DNA of 64,000 bases, from contig JAIUOF010000001.1 of the NCBI GenBank assembly GCA_020161355.1, positions 248,001 to 312,000 of the forward strand, written 5' to 3'. Source of the stretch: Bacteroidota bacterium. Lineage in GTDB: Bacteria > Bacteroidota > Bacteroidia > Cytophagales > Spirosomataceae. Both the position numbers and the translations under genes were made by a program. This document shows, in pieces, positions 36,518 to 44,683 of the stretch (positions within the stretch are counted from its first letter, which is position 1; the number at the start of each line of letters is the position of its first letter). Under the pieces are notes generated by a model, which was not told where the DNA came from, searched no databases, and worked only from the letters and a program-made list of their open reading frames with translations.

Positions 36518-37138
36518 ATGAAGCCAGTATATAAAGCACATCCATGGCATGGTATTTCGATTGGTAGCGAAGCCCCCGAGGTAGTAACTACTTTTATTGA
36601 AATCGTCCCCTCTGATACAATCAAATATGAAATTGATAAAAGTTCGGGGTTTTTGAAAATTGATCGCCCTCAAAAATATAGCAATATTGTTCCATCTTTA
36701 TATGGATTTTTACCACAGACTTATTGTGGAGACAAAGTTTCAGAATATGCCAGAAAAAATGGAGCACAAAATGTAGAATTTGGCGATGGTGACCCACTGG
36801 ATATCTGCGTTTTGTCGAGTCATCATATTTCACATGGAGACATATTGCTGCAGGCCAGACCTATCGGAGGTTTCTGTTTTATCGACAAAGGAGAGGCGGA
36901 TGATAAAATAATAGCCGTATTGCTCGGAGATCAGATTTATGGTAAGTACAACGATATCAGTGAATTGCCTGAAGGAATTGTTGAGAGACTGAAACACTAT
37001 TTTTTAACGTACAAAAATTTGCCCGGTGAGCCCCAGCATTGTGAGATAGCTTATGAATATGGAAAAGAAGGTGCTTCAGATGTAATCAAGCATTCTATGG
37101 AAGATTACAGAGATTTGATATTTAATCCTTTGAAATGA
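36518..37138 (+). CDS. ppa: Inorganic pyrophosphatase (family I)
   Basis: A 206-residue family I soluble pyrophosphatase. The metal-binding signature is DGDPLDICVLS (around 90-100), with the substrate-binding YEIDKSSGFLKIDRP and KGEADDKIIAV further along. It hydrolyses PPi to drive biosynthetic reactions. It is somewhat longer than the E. coli enzyme (176 residues) because of an N-terminal extension, as is usual in this phylum. Confidence 0.94.
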   Translation: MKPVYKAHPWHGISIGSEAPEVVTTFIEIVPSDTIKYEIDKSSGFLKIDRPQKYSNIVPSLYGFLPQTYCGDKVSEYARKNGAQNVEFGDGDPLDICVLSSHHISHGDILLQARPIGGFCFIDKGEADDKIIAVLLGDQIYGKYNDISELPEGIVERLKHYFLTYKNLPGEPQHCEIAYEYGKEGASDVIKHSMEDYRDLIFNPLK

Positions 37139-37158
37139 TTTTTTGTAAGTCAAATAAT

Positions 37159-37193
37159 AAAAAAAGCGATGAGGTTTCCTTCATCGCTTTTTT
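37159..37193. terminator. Bidirectional terminator between ppa and pdhB
   Basis: A stem of up to 12 bp (about 37161-37172 with 37181-37192) has an 8-nt loop. A-run on the left and T-run on the right serve both convergent genes. Confidence 0.9.
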
Positions 37194-37214
37194 ATTTCCT
37201 GAATATCCAATGAT

Positions 37215-38198
37215 TTAATTCTTATACAATACTTTCTTAACAGCATCTACTGTACGGGCTACGTTTGGAAGAGTGGCTTCGATTAATGTAGGAGCATAGT
37301 GCAGCGGAATGTCCATACTGTTGACCCTGATTACAGGAGCATCAAGATAATCAAATGCATAGCGTTGCAAATGATAGGTGATTTCAGAAGAAATGGCTGC
37401 TAAAGGCCAGGCTTCTTCTACTACCACACAACGGTTGGTTTTTTTGACAGAGTTTACAACTGTTTCATAGTCGATTGGACGAACAGTTCTCAGGTCGATT
37501 AATTCAACACTGATTCCTTCTTTTTTCAAGCCTTCAATAGCGGGTAAAACTACCCGAGGAATCATTTTTCCAAATGAAACAATCGTAACATCGGTACCTT
37601 CCTGCACAACATTGGCTTTACCTAGTGGCAATATATATTCACCATCTGGAATCATTCCTTTGTCCCCGTACATTTGTTCGGACTCCATAAAAATAACAGG
37701 GTCATTGTCACGGATTGAAGCTTTCAAAAGACCTTTAGCATCATAAGGGTTAGAAGGTACCACAACTTTCAGCCCCGGTGTATTGGCAAACCAGTTTTCA
37801 AAGTTTTGAGAGTGCTGAGCTCCCAGCTGTCCTGCGTTACCGGTTGGACCTCGAAAAACAATAGGGCAAGAATATTGGCCTGCCGACATTGCAAGAATCT
37901 TTGCAGCTGAGTTGATGATCTGATCTATGGCAACTAAAGAAAAGTTAAAAGTCATAAACTCGATGATGGGGCGGGTACCGTTAATCGCAGCACCAACACC
38001 AATTCCTGCAAATCCAAGCTCTGCGATCGGAGTATCAATCACTCTTTTGGGGCCAAACTCATCCAACATCCCCTGACTGGCTTTGTAAGCACCGTTGTAT
38101 TCGGCAACTTCCTCACCCATTAAAAATATAGTTTCATCGCGACGCATCTCTTCTGACATCGCTTCTTTTACCGCATCTCTGAATTGTATTTCTCTCAT
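37215..38198 (-). CDS. pdhB: Pyruvate dehydrogenase E1 component, beta subunit
   Basis: A 327-residue E1-beta. It begins MREIQFRDAVKEAMSEEM, contains LGEEV-like LMGEEVAEYNGAYK, the FRGPTGNAGQLGAQHSQ segment and the C-terminal transketolase domain with VVVEEAWPLAAISSEI. It pairs with E1-alpha and thiamine diphosphate to decarboxylate pyruvate. The gene stands alone: E1-alpha is not in the window, and the E2 at 26-27 kb is in another operon. TATTTTTG at 38254-38247 is a likely -7 element. Confidence 0.92.
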   Translation of the reverse strand: MREIQFRDAVKEAMSEEMRRDETIFLMGEEVAEYNGAYKASQGMLDEFGPKRVIDTPIAELGFAGIGVGAAINGTRPIIEFMTFNFSLVAIDQIINSAAKILAMSAGQYSCPIVFRGPTGNAGQLGAQHSQNFENWFANTPGLKVVVPSNPYDAKGLLKASIRDNDPVIFMESEQMYGDKGMIPDGEYILPLGKANVVQEGTDVTIVSFGKMIPRVVLPAIEGLKKEGISVELIDLRTVRPIDYETVVNSVKKTNRCVVVEEAWPLAAISSEITYHLQRYAFDYLDAPVIRVNSMDIPLHYAPTLIEATLPNVARTVDAVKKVLYKN

Positions 38199-38375
38199 TT
38201 TGGCTTAAAAAGTAAAATATGAGCTGATATTGGCTCTTTAGGTTTGCAAAAATACGACTACATTGTCAAAAACTAAAATACTATCTGATTGTTCGGGAAA
38301 ATTTATCAAAGAATTATTCCCAAATCGTCTGATTTTAACATTTTTGAGCTATTTTCGGTCACAAAAATTTATAAT

Positions 38376-39173
38376 TTGAAAGTAATTGGTTTGTTTATTT
38401 ATCCTGTAAAATCTTTAAAAGGCATTGGGTTGGAGCTTTCGGAAGTTGGGAATAAGGGGTTAAAATGGGACAGAAGATGGATGCTGGTGGACCAAAACAA
38501 TCGTTTTTTGTCTCAAAGGGAATTTCCTGTTTTAGCAAAACTTAAGACTGGAATTTCAGATAATTATCTTACGATTGAATCATTTGAAAATGAGGAAAAT
38601 TTAAAAATTAGCCTTGACGATTTTCCAATTGAAAAAACAAAGGTAAAAGTTTGGGATGATGAATTGGAGGCATTGGTTTACGCAAAGGATGTCAATCAAT
38701 GGTTTTCTGAAAGACTTGGAATAGAAGTGAGGTTGGTTTTTCAACCCGAAGAATCCATTAGACCAATTGATGAAAAATATGCAGTAACTGGAGATGAAGA
38801 AACCAGTATGTCAGATGGTTACCCGATTCTGATTATTGGAGAGAAATCACTTGAATTTCTCAATTCAAAATGTCCTGAAAATATTGTAATGGAAAGGTTC
38901 CGCCCAAATATTGTTTTTGAAGGTGGTGACGCTCATGTCGAAGATAGTTTCGGGGCACTTCAAATTGGAGACGTAAAACTGCATGGCGTAAAACCTTGTG
39001 CCAGATGTGTTATGACTACCATTAATCCTGATACTTTGGAAAAAACAATAGAACCACTGGCTACGCTTTCTACCTATCGGAAATCAGGAAATAAAATCTT
39101 GTTTGGACAAAATGTGGTGATACACAAAGCAGGAGTAATCAGAGTAGGAGATAGGTTGCTAATTAATAATTAA
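38376..39173 (+). CDS. MOSC domain-containing protein
   Basis: A 266-residue protein: an N-terminal MOSC beta-barrel domain (VIGLFIYPVKSLKGIGL, KWDRRWMLVDQNNRFLSQRE) and the MOSC core with the conserved cysteine in GVKPCARCVMTTINP. Family members bind sulfur or molybdenum cofactor; the mARC-like group reduces N-hydroxylated compounds. The protein homology begins right after a TTG at 38376, which I take as the start; an in-frame TTG at 38289 is the alternative, and no ATG is available. The 3' end overlaps a 22-bp tandem repeat. Confidence 0.8.
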   Translation: MKVIGLFIYPVKSLKGIGLELSEVGNKGLKWDRRWMLVDQNNRFLSQREFPVLAKLKTGISDNYLTIESFENEENLKISLDDFPIEKTKVKVWDDELEALVYAKDVNQWFSERLGIEVRLVFQPEESIRPIDEKYAVTGDEETSMSDGYPILIIGEKSLEFLNSKCPENIVMERFRPNIVFEGGDAHVEDSFGALQIGDVKLHGVKPCARCVMTTINPDTLEKTIEPLATLSTYRKSGNKILFGQNVVIHKAGVIRVGDRLLINN

Positions 39174-39224
39174 TAATGTGCTAATTAATAATTGATTATG
39201 TGCTGATTAATAATTGATAATGTG
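39159..39224. repeat. 22-bp tandem repeat, three copies
   Basis: Three head-to-tail copies (39159-39180, 39181-39202, 39203-39224) of the pattern CTAATTAATAATTGATAATG plus TG, each differing at one to three positions. A partial fourth copy follows. The first copy includes the last codons and stop of the MOSC gene. Confidence 0.85.
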
Positions 39225-39271
39225 GTAATTATTAATGGAATTAAAGGTGATGTTTGAAATAGTGTAAAAAC

Positions 39272-39300
39272 AAAAAACCGGAACATAGTCCCGGTTTTTA
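39272..39300. terminator. Bidirectional terminator between MOSC and beta-helix genes
   Basis: A 9-bp stem (39273-39281 with 39291-39299) has a 9-nt loop, with an A-run before and a T-run after. It sits between convergent genes. Confidence 0.85.
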
Positions 39301-39351
39301 TGCAGCATTACCAATATGAATCAAGTCTTAAACTTGACTATATGTCTTTTA

Positions 39352-40677
39352 TCAATATTCGGTGTTTTGTGGGTCGAAATTAGCCCAGCCGGTAGTCCAG
39401 TCTGTACCACCAAATGCACCAACGATAGTATTTGATTCAAATCCCGAAGGAAGCGTAGCTCCGGCAGTCAATAAGAGAGACCCTGCATTTGGTAAGAATG
39501 AAGGTTTTCCTGTTGCAGCATTATAACCACTTGGAAGTCCCAAAGTTGAGATTTCTACACCGAACTGATTTTTTCTGGAAGCATCTTTTAGTTTAGCTTC
39601 ATCAGCTCCTGACACGATAGGCTTGCTCATTCCTGCGAATACCAAACCTTTGAAATCGTTTTTGCCATCCACAAAATTCTTTTGTGTAGCAGCGTCACCC
39701 AGTTCAAATCCTCCTTTTGGAAATGCACCTACCACCAAAGAGTTATAGATAGAGATGGCAGAATTACGTCTGATTCTGTAACCCGAGCGGAATTTAGCAT
39801 CTGGAGTTCCTTCAGCTATAAAGATCGAAACATTAGCAAATTGAGCCTTGGTTTGGGGAGATGCATCTGATCCTGAAGCATCATTATCAGACTCGAAACC
39901 ATTGGAATCGGAACATGAACACTGGTCAGCAATTTTTGGGTCTCTGAAAATATAACCATATTGAACATTTCCACTGAAACCCCAGTCAGTATCAAAGTCA
40001 TCATCAAGATTTTTAAATGAAATAAGGTGTTTTGCATTTACAGTACCGCCAAAGAATTCAAATCCATCATCTCCATTGCTACTTACCTGTACGTAATCGA
40101 TTACTGTACCGCTACCAACACCTCCAAGTGTAAGGCCATTTATTTCTTTATCCGTTTCAAAAGCCACTCCACCAAATTCTATTCTAACATATTTTAATAT
40201 TCCCGAATTATCAGCAGCATCATTTCCACCAAAAGTCGAAATATTTTCACCTTCAATAGTAGCAGGAGTTTTATTTACCGGTGCTTTACCCAAAACAATT
40301 ACGCCACCCCAATCTCCAAGGTTTCTTGAGCCTTTGGGTTGATTTGAAGTAAACACAATTGGCTTAGCTACGGTACCCTCAGCAATAATTTTAGCCCCCG
40401 GCTTAATAATCAATGTTGCTTTGGTAGCTTTGTCTCCTTTGATTACAGTACCCGGCTCAATTGTCAAAGTTGCACCTGATTCCACGTACACAAAACCTTC
40501 CAATAGATATTTGTTTGCGGCTTTCCAGGTGGTGTTGCTGGTGATTGAACCTTTGATGGTAAGGTTTTCACCAACGGGTGTAGTGTCCTCATCTTCGTCA
40601 TCTGTTCTGTCGCAGGCAGTAAAAGTGAGGCCGATGCTCAAAAGTAGTAGAAACAGAACTCTGAAATTGTTTTTCAT
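39352..40677 (-). CDS. Beta-helix lipoprotein paired with TonB receptor
   Basis: A 441-residue lipoprotein. The signal peptide ends in LTFTAC (lipobox). After an acidic linker the protein starts a parallel beta-helix-like repeat (GFVYVESGATLTIEPGTVI, TLIIKPGAKIIAEGT) and continues with GDWGGVIVLGKAPVN, a motif common in Bacteroidota surface proteins. GDDGFEFFGG and DDDFDTDWGF loops could bind calcium. It is 34 bp downstream of the TonB-dependent receptor gene and probably works with it at the outer membrane, as SusD-like proteins do with SusC, although it is not SusD. Confidence 0.8.
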   Translation of the reverse strand: MKNNFRVLFLLLLSIGLTFTACDRTDDEDEDTTPVGENLTIKGSITSNTTWKAANKYLLEGFVYVESGATLTIEPGTVIKGDKATKATLIIKPGAKIIAEGTVAKPIVFTSNQPKGSRNLGDWGGVIVLGKAPVNKTPATIEGENISTFGGNDAADNSGILKYVRIEFGGVAFETDKEINGLTLGGVGSGTVIDYVQVSSNGDDGFEFFGGTVNAKHLISFKNLDDDFDTDWGFSGNVQYGYIFRDPKIADQCSCSDSNGFESDNDASGSDASPQTKAQFANVSIFIAEGTPDAKFRSGYRIRRNSAISIYNSLVVGAFPKGGFELGDAATQKNFVDGKNDFKGLVFAGMSKPIVSGADEAKLKDASRKNQFGVEISTLGLPSGYNAATGKPSFLPNAGSLLLTAGATLPSGFESNTIVGAFGGTDWTTGWANFDPQNTEY

Positions 40678-40711
40678 AATTTTAGAAATTAATTAGTAAA
40701 AAAGGAGTATA

Positions 40712-43465
40712 TTAAAATTTATAATTTACTGAAATAGTATAATTTGATCCTCTTTTGTATTCCTGAAACACTCCGTCAGTGTCAGTGATGTTATTGTCGC
40801 GATTGGTGTCCTGAATCAATCTAAATGTTTGATTTAAAAGATCTTGTACCCCGGCTTTAAGTTCTAATTTACCTAAAGACTTGGTAAGGTTAAGATCTAT
40901 GGTATGGCGTGGCATTTCAAATACATTGGAACTTAGTACGTTATCACCTATCACATATATTCTTTTACCTACTGTATTGTAAAGGGCATTTGCCTGCAAA
41001 CCTAACTTTGGAAGACTGTAGAATAGTCCGGCATTTAACAAATAAGGAGATTGACCCTGAAGATAACGGCTTTGGTCAGATACACCACTTACAGTTACAC
41101 TTGACTGAATAAGCGAGCCATTAAATACTGCCATCAAGTTTTTATTGATTTCTTTTCTGACTTCCACCTCTATCCCGGTTGAATAAGCAGACTGAGAGTT
41201 GGCAACAGTAAATGATACAGTTGAACCGTTATAAAATATTGCGGCCTCAATAGGGTTTTTAAACATTTTATAAAAAGCACCGATGGTTATTAATTCTGTT
41301 TCAGAAGGATAAAAATCATAACGTAAATCAAAATTTTGAATCGTTGCCACTTTTATGTTTTTATTTCCTCTTCTGGATACGTCAAATGCAAAGTCATAAT
41401 ATGTAAATGGTGCCAATTCTCTGAATTCAGGACGGTTAACCGTACTTCCAAATCCAAATCTCAGGATATTTTTTGCATTGAATTTATAGAAAGTATTCAA
41501 TGAAGGTAAAGTGCTGAAAATTGGGTTGTTTACGTCAATTTTAGCTCCACCACCTCTTTCCCGGCTTTGAAGTTTTTGCTGGTTAAATTCTTCTCTGATA
41601 CCAAGATTTAAATTAAGTTTTTCTGATAAAGGCAATGAGAAATTTACATAACCAGCTGTAAGTAAATTTTGAGCTGTGTATTTATCATCATTGTTGGTAC
41701 CTTCTGAATAGAAAACTCTGGTAGGGCTAAGATTTTCAGTATTGAAAAATTTATCAGGGCTAAGCGATAGAAGTTCGTTAGTGACGCGATTAGGGTTAAC
41801 TATCCCAAACCATCTGGCAGCAAATAGCCTGTCCTTGTATTCGGTATAAGCACCCACTTTTAAAACTTTATTTAGCTCCTCATTTTGATTTTTATCAATA
41901 ATTCTATCATAATTTACTGAACCGGTTAACACGAATTCATCCATGTTGGAATAAAATCTTGCTGCCTGGGTAAGGGTGGGTGACTCAAATTGCTGGAGGT
42001 CCATTTTGTAAGCTCCTTTACTTCCCATTTCTCTGGAAGAAGTGAATCTTCTGAAGTCGGGTTCTTTACGAATAGTGTATCCAAAACCCCCGATCCATTT
42101 AAGTTTTGAGATTTCCGAAAGTTCGTGCGTTCCATTCAACTGACTTGAGAAAATGCTTTTTTGCTCATATCTGAAAGATTGATTAAATATTTCCAGATTG
42201 TTTTCATAAAGGTTTCCATTTCTGGTAACCGTTTCTTTAGTAGCAAGCTGGTTAAACAGATTCCTGAACTCAATTTTATTTTTAGGATTCAAAATCAGAG
42301 CCCAGTTGCTCATTGCTCCTAATCTTACGTTATTAGCATAACTGTTGTCTGTGAAATCATTTTGAACGCTTCCATTGAAAAAATACCTGTTTTGTTTGAT
42401 ATCAAAATTGGTATGCGTGTTGGAATAATTGATATAACTAAAATTGGTTAATTCTTTTCTTCCAAAGAAAAATCTTCTTGAGTAGTTGAGATTTGCCCTG
42501 ATATCAGGATTTACTCTTTTTGTTGATATGTCGTAGTATGGGTTCAATGCCTTGAATTCATTGATGATATCCGATGTGGAGGCGTAATTAATAACATTTT
42601 TTGTGGAGGAGAACCCTTTAGGAAGATCACGGTAGTTGCCACCAAAGCCAATCCCATCTAGCCCGGAACCAATGTGATCAGAAACCTGCATGCCGGTACT
42701 GTTTGTACGATAACCCAAGCCGAAGCCCATTGAAAGATTGTTGCCGTCAGGGACGGTCTTGGTAAATATTTTGATTGCTCCTCCGGCAATATCTCCAGGC
42801 AGCTCGGCAGATGGTGATTTGAATACCAGCATGCGGTCAATGGCAGTACTCGGAATCAAATCAAATGAAAATGACTTAATATCAACCTCAGTAGAAGGTG
42901 TGATAATGTCGTTAAGCAACACCGTGTTGTAGCGTTCGTTTAACCCTCTGATTACTATGAAACGCTCGTCAAAAATCGAAACACCAGGTACTCTTCTAAC
43001 CACTTGTGATGCATCGCGATCCTGAGTTTTAGTGATTTGCTGTGACGAAACGCCAACAGCTATGGTTTGCATTTGTTTCAATTCTGAAATTACAGCTACT
43101 TCTGTGCCGGTCATCCGTTGTCCTTTTACCACAACTGCATCCAGTACTTTTGAGTCCTCGACTAATTCAGCATTGATCAGCGTTGTTTTGTCAGCTTCAA
43201 CCCTGACATTTTCAATGGAAACAGGTGAAAATCCTATACTCGTTATTTTGAGAATATAGATACCAGGGTTGATTTTTGGAAATGTAAAACTCCCGTCAAC
43301 GCCTGTAACTGCAGCGAGAGGAGTACCATCAATTTTAACTGTCGCACCGATGGCTGCATCATTTATAGCTTTTTCAAGGATTTTCCCCTTGATACTTCCT
43401 GTCTGTGAAAATGCAAAAGAAATAGAAGAAATTAATGTGATTAATAAAAGTCTTAACTTGATCAT
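40712..43465 (-). CDS. TonB-dependent outer-membrane receptor
   Basis: A 917-residue receptor. Signal peptide (1-20), a carboxypeptidase regulatory-like domain (about 22-105: GSIKGKILEKAINDAAIGAT), a plug domain (about 130-240: QVVRRVPGVSIFDERFIVIRG) and a 22-strand barrel ending NYTISVNYKF. It imports a substrate that needs TonB energy. The plug motif RGLNERYNTVLLND recurs in a receptor subgroup that I cannot assign to a ligand. It is the first gene of a two-gene operon and is preceded by a PhoP/PhoB-like direct repeat. Confidence 0.92.
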   Translation of the reverse strand: MIKLRLLLITLISSISFAFSQTGSIKGKILEKAINDAAIGATVKIDGTPLAAVTGVDGSFTFPKINPGIYILKITSIGFSPVSIENVRVEADKTTLINAELVEDSKVLDAVVVKGQRMTGTEVAVISELKQMQTIAVGVSSQQITKTQDRDASQVVRRVPGVSIFDERFIVIRGLNERYNTVLLNDIITPSTEVDIKSFSFDLIPSTAIDRMLVFKSPSAELPGDIAGGAIKIFTKTVPDGNNLSMGFGLGYRTNSTGMQVSDHIGSGLDGIGFGGNYRDLPKGFSSTKNVINYASTSDIINEFKALNPYYDISTKRVNPDIRANLNYSRRFFFGRKELTNFSYINYSNTHTNFDIKQNRYFFNGSVQNDFTDNSYANNVRLGAMSNWALILNPKNKIEFRNLFNQLATKETVTRNGNLYENNLEIFNQSFRYEQKSIFSSQLNGTHELSEISKLKWIGGFGYTIRKEPDFRRFTSSREMGSKGAYKMDLQQFESPTLTQAARFYSNMDEFVLTGSVNYDRIIDKNQNEELNKVLKVGAYTEYKDRLFAARWFGIVNPNRVTNELLSLSPDKFFNTENLSPTRVFYSEGTNNDDKYTAQNLLTAGYVNFSLPLSEKLNLNLGIREEFNQQKLQSRERGGGAKIDVNNPIFSTLPSLNTFYKFNAKNILRFGFGSTVNRPEFRELAPFTYYDFAFDVSRRGNKNIKVATIQNFDLRYDFYPSETELITIGAFYKMFKNPIEAAIFYNGSTVSFTVANSQSAYSTGIEVEVRKEINKNLMAVFNGSLIQSSVTVSGVSDQSRYLQGQSPYLLNAGLFYSLPKLGLQANALYNTVGKRIYVIGDNVLSSNVFEMPRHTIDLNLTKSLGKLELKAGVQDLLNQTFRLIQDTNRDNNITDTDGVFQEYKRGSNYTISVNYKF

Positions 43466-43490
43466 TAATATTGGTATTTTGTTTCAGCTG

Positions 43491-43498
43491 CAAAATTA
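43491..43498 (-). promoter_or_regulatory. Bacteroidota -7 element of the TonB receptor operon
   Basis: TAATTTTG on the minus strand (43498 to 43491) matches TAnnTTTG and lies 25 bp before the receptor start codon. No TTTG is found at -33; that position is covered by the direct repeat 43505-43525. Confidence 0.6.
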
Positions 43499-43504
43499 GT
43501 TTGG

Positions 43505-43525
43505 TAATGTTAAGTTAATGTTAAG
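43505..43525 (-). promoter_or_regulatory. PhoP/PhoB-like direct repeat operator
   Basis: Two perfect 10-bp copies of CTTAACATTA (minus strand) are spaced 11 bp apart. They contain TTAACA-N5-TTAACA, the arrangement of the Bacillus subtilis PhoP box and a spacing typical of OmpR/PhoB-family regulators. It lies directly upstream of the -7 element, where an activator could replace a missing -33 box. Confidence 0.5.
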
Positions 43526-43529
43526 CCAA

Positions 43530-43920
43530 TATTATCGAAATGTTGTGTTTTGGAATATTTACGTTTTCTGATATTCTAAGTCATGAAAATGATTTTATTC
43601 AAGAGTTTAATGTAAAAAATTCTGTAAATTTTGAAAGCATTTAAAAAGCCTCATTTTTTGAAAAATATACAAATGTTAATGTTTTTTTAATGTCTTTTTT
43701 GAAATTTGTCTTGATATAAATCAAGAAAAAAATGGCTTAATTTCGCTTTTAGTTTATTTTCTACATGTATTGTAATCTTAAGGTGTTTGAAATTCAGTAG
43801 TTTATGCATATTTTTAAAAAATAACTTTGAAAAATGTTTTGCGAAATCCAATTTTGTCAAAAAAACAGTAAAAAAAAGTGATTTTTTTTTGAAAAAAATT
43901 TTTCAATTCAAAAATATGTC
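43530..43920. other. Intergenic region between TonB receptor and the candidate small RNA
   Basis: About 390 bp with poly-A/T tracts and no supported gene. One further TTAACA-type half-site lies near 43672, but it is single. Confidence 0.4.
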
Positions 43921-43921
43921 T

Positions 43922-43929
43922 TACATTTG
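43922..43929 (+). promoter_or_regulatory. -7 promoter element of candidate small RNA
   Basis: TACATTTG matches TAnnTTTG exactly. TTTC 17 nt upstream (43901-43904) could act as a -33 box with one mismatch. Confidence 0.5.
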
Positions 43930-43935
43930 CAGTGT

Positions 43936-44038
43936 CAATATGACAAAACGACAAGAGATATAAGAAATTAAAGATAAAAGTTGTGTGGATTTAGTAGCGG
44001 GAAAGGCTGGAACGTTTTGTTCCAGTCCTTTTTTTTTA
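43936..44038 (+). ncRNA. Candidate small RNA or leader RNA (about 100 nt)
   Basis: The segment runs from a consensus -7 element (43922-43929) to a strong hairpin with T-run (44005-44038). The inferred transcript is about 100 nt and has no gene of normal size; the only frame is a 7-codon one (MTKRQEI). It ends before the separate -7-like element TATATTCG (44063-44070) that should drive lysE. I recognise no known RNA family. It could be a free small RNA or an attenuated leader. Confidence 0.4.
44005..44038 (+). terminator. Terminator of candidate small RNA
   Basis: Stem 44005-44013 with 44019-44028 (one bulged T) and loop GTTTT, then nine T residues. No protein gene on the plus strand ends upstream of it for more than 4 kb, so it must belong to a non-coding or very short transcript. 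Confidence 0.8.
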
Positions 44039-44089
44039 TAGCTACCCTAAAAATTATTCTCCTATATTCGCAGCAAAATTCTTAGGCAT

Positions 44090-44683
44090 ATGTTTTTCGT
44101 GTACTCCGGCATTACCTCCGGTCTGTTGTTAGGTTCAGGAATCGGCAATGTAAAAGTTTCACTGATAAAGACAACTCTCGAAAATGGGGTGAAGGCAGGA
44201 TCATTATTACTTGGCGGTGTGGCCTTGTCTGATTTTTTACTTATCTCGATTGTCAATGCCGGTAGCTCGTGGTTTGCAATTCCTCAAAATTGGGAGAAGA
44301 ATATATTTCTCGGCACAGGTATTCTTTTTATAGTTTTAGGGAGCCTGTTATTGTTAAAGCTATTTATTGAGACCAAAAATACTGAAAGTGTACAAGTCTC
44401 CGGCAAATTCAAATTACCGTTTGTGAAAGGATTTTTAATCAATACGCTTAATCCTTACAATTACCTTACATGGATGGGATTTATGGTATTTCTTAATAAG
44501 ATTAATGCTGATAAAACAGACAAGCTGATATTTTTCTTTTTCGCACTTTTGGGCATGCTGATCATTGACGGACTTATTCTGTTTAATATCCGTAGAGCAA
44601 ACTGGCTGCTAAAATATTCCAGACAGCTTTCGATTCTCAATGCTTTGATATTTATAGCTCTGGGTTTAAAGCTTTTGATTTGA
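44090..44683 (+). CDS. LysE family exporter
   Basis: A 197-residue membrane protein with about six helices. LLGSGIGNVKVSLIKTTLENGVKAGSLLLGGVALSDFLLI is the LysE/RhtB-type N-terminal half, and KGFLINTLNPYNYLTWMGF carries the typical asparagine-proline motif of the second half. It should export an amino acid or related metabolite. Its last 18 bp overlap the convergent GH3 gene. Confidence 0.85.
   Translation: MFFVYSGITSGLLLGSGIGNVKVSLIKTTLENGVKAGSLLLGGVALSDFLLISIVNAGSSWFAIPQNWEKNIFLGTGILFIVLGSLLLLKLFIETKNTESVQVSGKFKLPFVKGFLINTLNPYNYLTWMGFMVFLNKINADKTDKLIFFFFALLGMLIIDGLILFNIRRANWLLKYSRQLSILNALIFIALGLKLLI

Noticed and set aside
39159..39224. CRISPR array
   Set aside because: The three units are contiguous without spacers, degenerate, and no cas gene is near.
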